Source: Falsiruegeria mediterranea M17 | Lineage (GTDB): Bacteria; Pseudomonadota; Alphaproteobacteria; Rhodobacterales; Rhodobacteraceae | DNA length: 64,000 nt | Reading direction: 5' to 3' | Assembly (NCBI RefSeq): GCF_900302455.1 | Contig: NZ_ONZG01000008.1 | Span: 1 to 64,000 of the forward strand | Part shown: positions 63,298-64,000 of the stretch, piece after piece | Numbering within the stretch: the first letter of the stretch is position 1 | How the letters are laid out: each line of letters starts with the position of its first letter | Made by a program: the position numbers and the translations under genes | Notes under the pieces: generated by a model | The model's input: the letters and a program-made list of their open reading frames with translations, nothing else | What the model was told of the DNA's origin: nothing | The model's database searches: none

Positions 63298-64000
63298 ATG
63301 GCTTTGGAAGATGCAAAAACCCAAGTGGACGAGGCGTTCACCAACCCGGACCTCAAGGGCCTGTCCTTTGAGAACACGTTTGGAGGGGCGACCTCTTTCC
63401 TGCGACGGCTGTATACCAAGGATCTGACCGGGGTGGACATTGCCGTCACCGGCGTGCCGTTTGATCAGGCCGTGACCAACCGCCCCGGCACCCGTTTGGG
63501 TCCGCGCGCGATCCGCGAGGCGAGTGCGCTGCAATCCCCCGACGCGCCTTATGGCTGGCCCTTTGATGCGCTCAGCGAGCTGGCCATCGTGGATTATGGC
63601 GACATGGCTTATGACTATGCCAATGTGCCTGCCTTTCCCGCTACGCTGACAGATCATATTCGGGAGATCCTGAAGGAAGACGTCGCCTCGGTCACCTTGG
63701 GCGGCGATCACTACATCAGCTTTCCGATACTGAAAGCCTATGCCGAGAAATACGGGCCGATGTCGCTGTTGCAATTTGATGCCCACACCGACACCTGGGC
63801 CGATGACGACATGGACCGCGTCGATCATGGCACCATGTTCTACAAGGCGGTGAAGTCGGGGATCGTGGACCCCGAACGCTCGGTCCAGGTGGGCATTCGC
63901 ACCCACAATGAGGACACGCTTGGCGTCAACATCATCGACGCGCGCGAGGTCTATGAGAGCGGCCCGGCCGCCGTGGCACAAAAGATCAAGGGCATTCTGG
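63298..64000 (+). CDS. speB: Agmatinase (partial, runs off the window)
   Basis: ATG 63298 opens a frame that continues to the window end, 234 residues so far. It begins MALEDAKTQVDEAFTNP and has the ureohydrolase motifs VTLGGDHYISFPIL and LLQFDAHTDTWADDDMD, with the manganese-binding His and Asp residues, and GVPFDQAVTNRPGTRLGPRA near the start. The last conserved metal motif lies beyond the window. It hydrolyses agmatine to putrescine and urea, or a related guanidino acid. A hairpin covers its ribosome-binding site, and an M20 amidohydrolase precedes it. Confidence 0.92.
   Translation, partial: MALEDAKTQVDEAFTNPDLKGLSFENTFGGATSFLRRLYTKDLTGVDIAVTGVPFDQAVTNRPGTRLGPRAIREASALQSPDAPYGWPFDALSELAIVDYGDMAYDYANVPAFPATLTDHIREILKEDVASVTLGGDHYISFPILKAYAEKYGPMSLLQFDAHTDTWADDDMDRVDHGTMFYKAVKSGIVDPERSVQVGIRTHNEDTLGVNIIDAREVYESGPAAVAQKIKGIL

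Overview
The window reads as a chromosomal segment of a marine alphaproteobacterium of the Rhodobacterales, Roseobacter clade (Ruegeria or Phaeobacter-like). The grounds are high GC with dense, often ATGA-overlapping genes, a DksA whose zinc finger keeps a single cysteine, a two-domain dCTP deaminase, the yceD-rpmF-plsX-fabH-ihfA-merR cluster, and small families I know mainly from this order. No rRNA operon, intact IS element, prophage or CRISPR array is visible. The genus is an inference from gene content, not from a marker gene.

Layout. 1-620: an edge fragment with a small ORF and what looks like the decayed 3' end of a phage-type DNA cytosine methyltransferase abutting glnE. 658-7376: glnE and its coupled small gene, a lipoprotein, an rRNA-type methyltransferase with a coupled PIN protein, and a SAM methyltransferase. 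7448-11730: a periplasmic Ntn amidase, an XRE regulator, an M48 protease and a DUF3604 protein. 11828-15746: a MoxR/VWA module with an exported DUF2927 lipoprotein and a 55-residue membrane protein in between. 16195-18662: dksA, an FAD monooxygenase and xthA. 19032-21616: the most unusual locus, a Cys-free precursor-like protein made of eight MFSSGS repeats, a 357-aa helical protein and a coupled DMT exporter. 21626-29566: erpA-like, dGTPase, argS, and a SPOR-nagZ-scpA-scpB operon. 29727-36753: dCTP deaminase, tRNA-Pro(GGG), the merR-ihfA-fabH-plsX-rpmF-yceD cluster, bamE and an OlsB/GlsB-type acyltransferase. 36794-49873: an ABC-F/GNAT/CPT-like trio, SDR, tyrS, anmK, desaturase, cupin, selO, a DMT permease, an EEP enzyme and an HxlR regulator. 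49957-64000: DEAD-box helicase, acyltransferase 3, sterol-desaturase family, Fur/Mur, two DMT permeases, eno, small proteins, GrpB/GNAT/nucleoside hydrolase, mazG, an M20 amidohydrolase and a truncated agmatinase gene.

How genes work together. GlnE adjusts glutamine synthetase. NagZ and AnmK, encoded apart, both belong to peptidoglycan recycling. ScpA/ScpB form the kleisin complex of SMC. PlsX and FabH feed phospholipid and fatty-acid synthesis beside L32. BamE is an outer-membrane assembly lipoprotein. MoxR and VWA partners are typical of chaperone-like maturation systems.

Main candidates for new biology are the MFSSGS repeat-peptide locus, with an upstream AT-rich segment carrying two perfect DnaA-box 9-mers inside a near-perfect 13-bp inverted repeat; two dispersed hairpin repeat families, each present twice; a 14-bp perfect inverted repeat covering the agmatinase ribosome-binding site; and the phage methyltransferase remnant beside glnE. 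All family assignments were made by eye from motifs; no database was searched.
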